From the NCBI RefSeq assembly GCF_029945535.1, contig NZ_JAQSCU010000018.1, positions 53,340 to 117,339 of the forward strand: a DNA stretch of 64,000 nt, written 5' to 3'. How positions within the stretch are numbered: the stretch's first letter is position 1; every line of letters starts with the position of its first letter. Made by a program: the position numbers and the translations under genes. Positions 63,700 to 64,000 of this stretch are shown in pieces. The notes beneath the pieces were generated by a model. The model was not told where the DNA came from. It worked only from the letters and a program-made list of their open reading frames with translations, and made no database searches. The stretch is from Methylotenera sp. Lineage in GTDB: Bacteria > Pseudomonadota > Gammaproteobacteria > Burkholderiales > Methylophilaceae.

Positions 63700-64000
63700 T
63701 TATGACCTATAGTCCGCGTTGATTTTGACGTAATCATAGCTAAAGTCGCAGGTCCAAACTGTGCATGAAGCATTACCTCGCGCTAAATCTACACGCACTA
63801 AAATTTCAGGTTCTTTCATGACAGCTGAACCTTGCTCCTCTAAGTAAGCTGCAGCTCTGCCGCCATTTTCAGCCACTAACACATCACCTAGATAAAGTTT
63901 CAGTGCGTTTACATCGAGATTATCGACACCTGCATAGCCAATCGCCGCCAAGATACGGCCTAAATTAGGGTCAGATGCGAAAAACGCAGTTTTAATCAAT
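63700..64000 (-). CDS. argJ: Glutamate N-acetyltransferase ArgJ (C-terminal fragment)
   Basis: The last 100 codons of argJ; the gene enters from beyond the right edge. The segment [23 protein letters not shown] and the final [17 protein letters not shown] are highly conserved in ArgJ. It transfers acetyl from N-acetylornithine to glutamate in arginine synthesis. The catalytic Thr that is cut in maturation lies upstream of the window. Confidence 0.95.
   Translation of the reverse strand, partial: LIKTAFFASDPNLGRILAAIGYAGVDNLDVNALKLYLGDVLVAENGGRAAAYLEEQGSAVMKEPEILVRVDLARGNASCTVWTCDFSYDYVKINADYRS

Overview
The window looks like the chromosome of a low-to-mid-40s %GC betaproteobacterium. Gene content and order (bioBFHCD, argJ-DUF815-Nudix/ThiE, ispB...pilD-coaE-zapD-yacG, rhodanese-grxC-secB-gpsA) fit Methylophilaceae such as Methylotenera. 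That assignment is inference: no methylotrophy gene and no 16S rRNA gene lie in the window. No intact tRNA gene, CRISPR array or insertion sequence was seen.

Layout. 1-6050: an M48 protease fragment, a mobile-type inverted repeat, and a complete biotin operon bioB-F-H-C-D without bioA. 6090-17300: comF, trmL, a rhodanese-grxC-secB-SH3-gpsA-DUF457 block, gpmI-envC, and envelope and small lipoprotein genes. 17330-23320: clpB with a likely sigma-32 promoter, then ccoI-ccoS and a TauE/SafE-like membrane protein, that is, cbb3 oxidase assembly genes without the oxidase. 23320-24540: an accessory patch with an HPD-containing hypothetical gene and, upstream of it, a promoter/tRNA-Asn-like relic/terminator unit. 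24540-28500: a secreted Asp-box protein and a divergent CSSCGC outer-membrane-type protein, then a pump-less arsenic operon arsR-arsI-arsC. 28570-45300: a signalling-rich region with TlpA, three c-di-GMP enzymes, a TonB receptor divergent from a RegB/RegA redox two-component system, and a large PBP-GAF-PAS histidine kinase preceded by an iteron-like repeat array. 45330-64000: core genes (ileS-lspA, ribF, murJ, rpsT, purEK, obgE-proB, rplU-rpmA, ispB, pilD, coaE, zapD, yacG, a PCuAC copper chaperone, Nudix-ThiE, a DUF815 ATPase and the 3' end of argJ).

Connections. A 16-bp motif, GCGRCAATTTGTCACA, occurs once between the TonB receptor and regB and once between the Asp-box protein and the CSSCGC protein. 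It closely resembles the RegA/RegR box as I recall it. This suggests that the two loci form a RegBA regulon, possibly linked to metal or copper supply for respiration; ccoI and PCuAC also lie in the window. The most unusual sequences are this putative regulon, the tRNA-like transcription unit at 24163-24307, the pump-less ars operon, the 16-17 bp repeat array at 39361-39425, and a 28-bp inverted-repeat element that sits right against the lspA ribosome-binding region.
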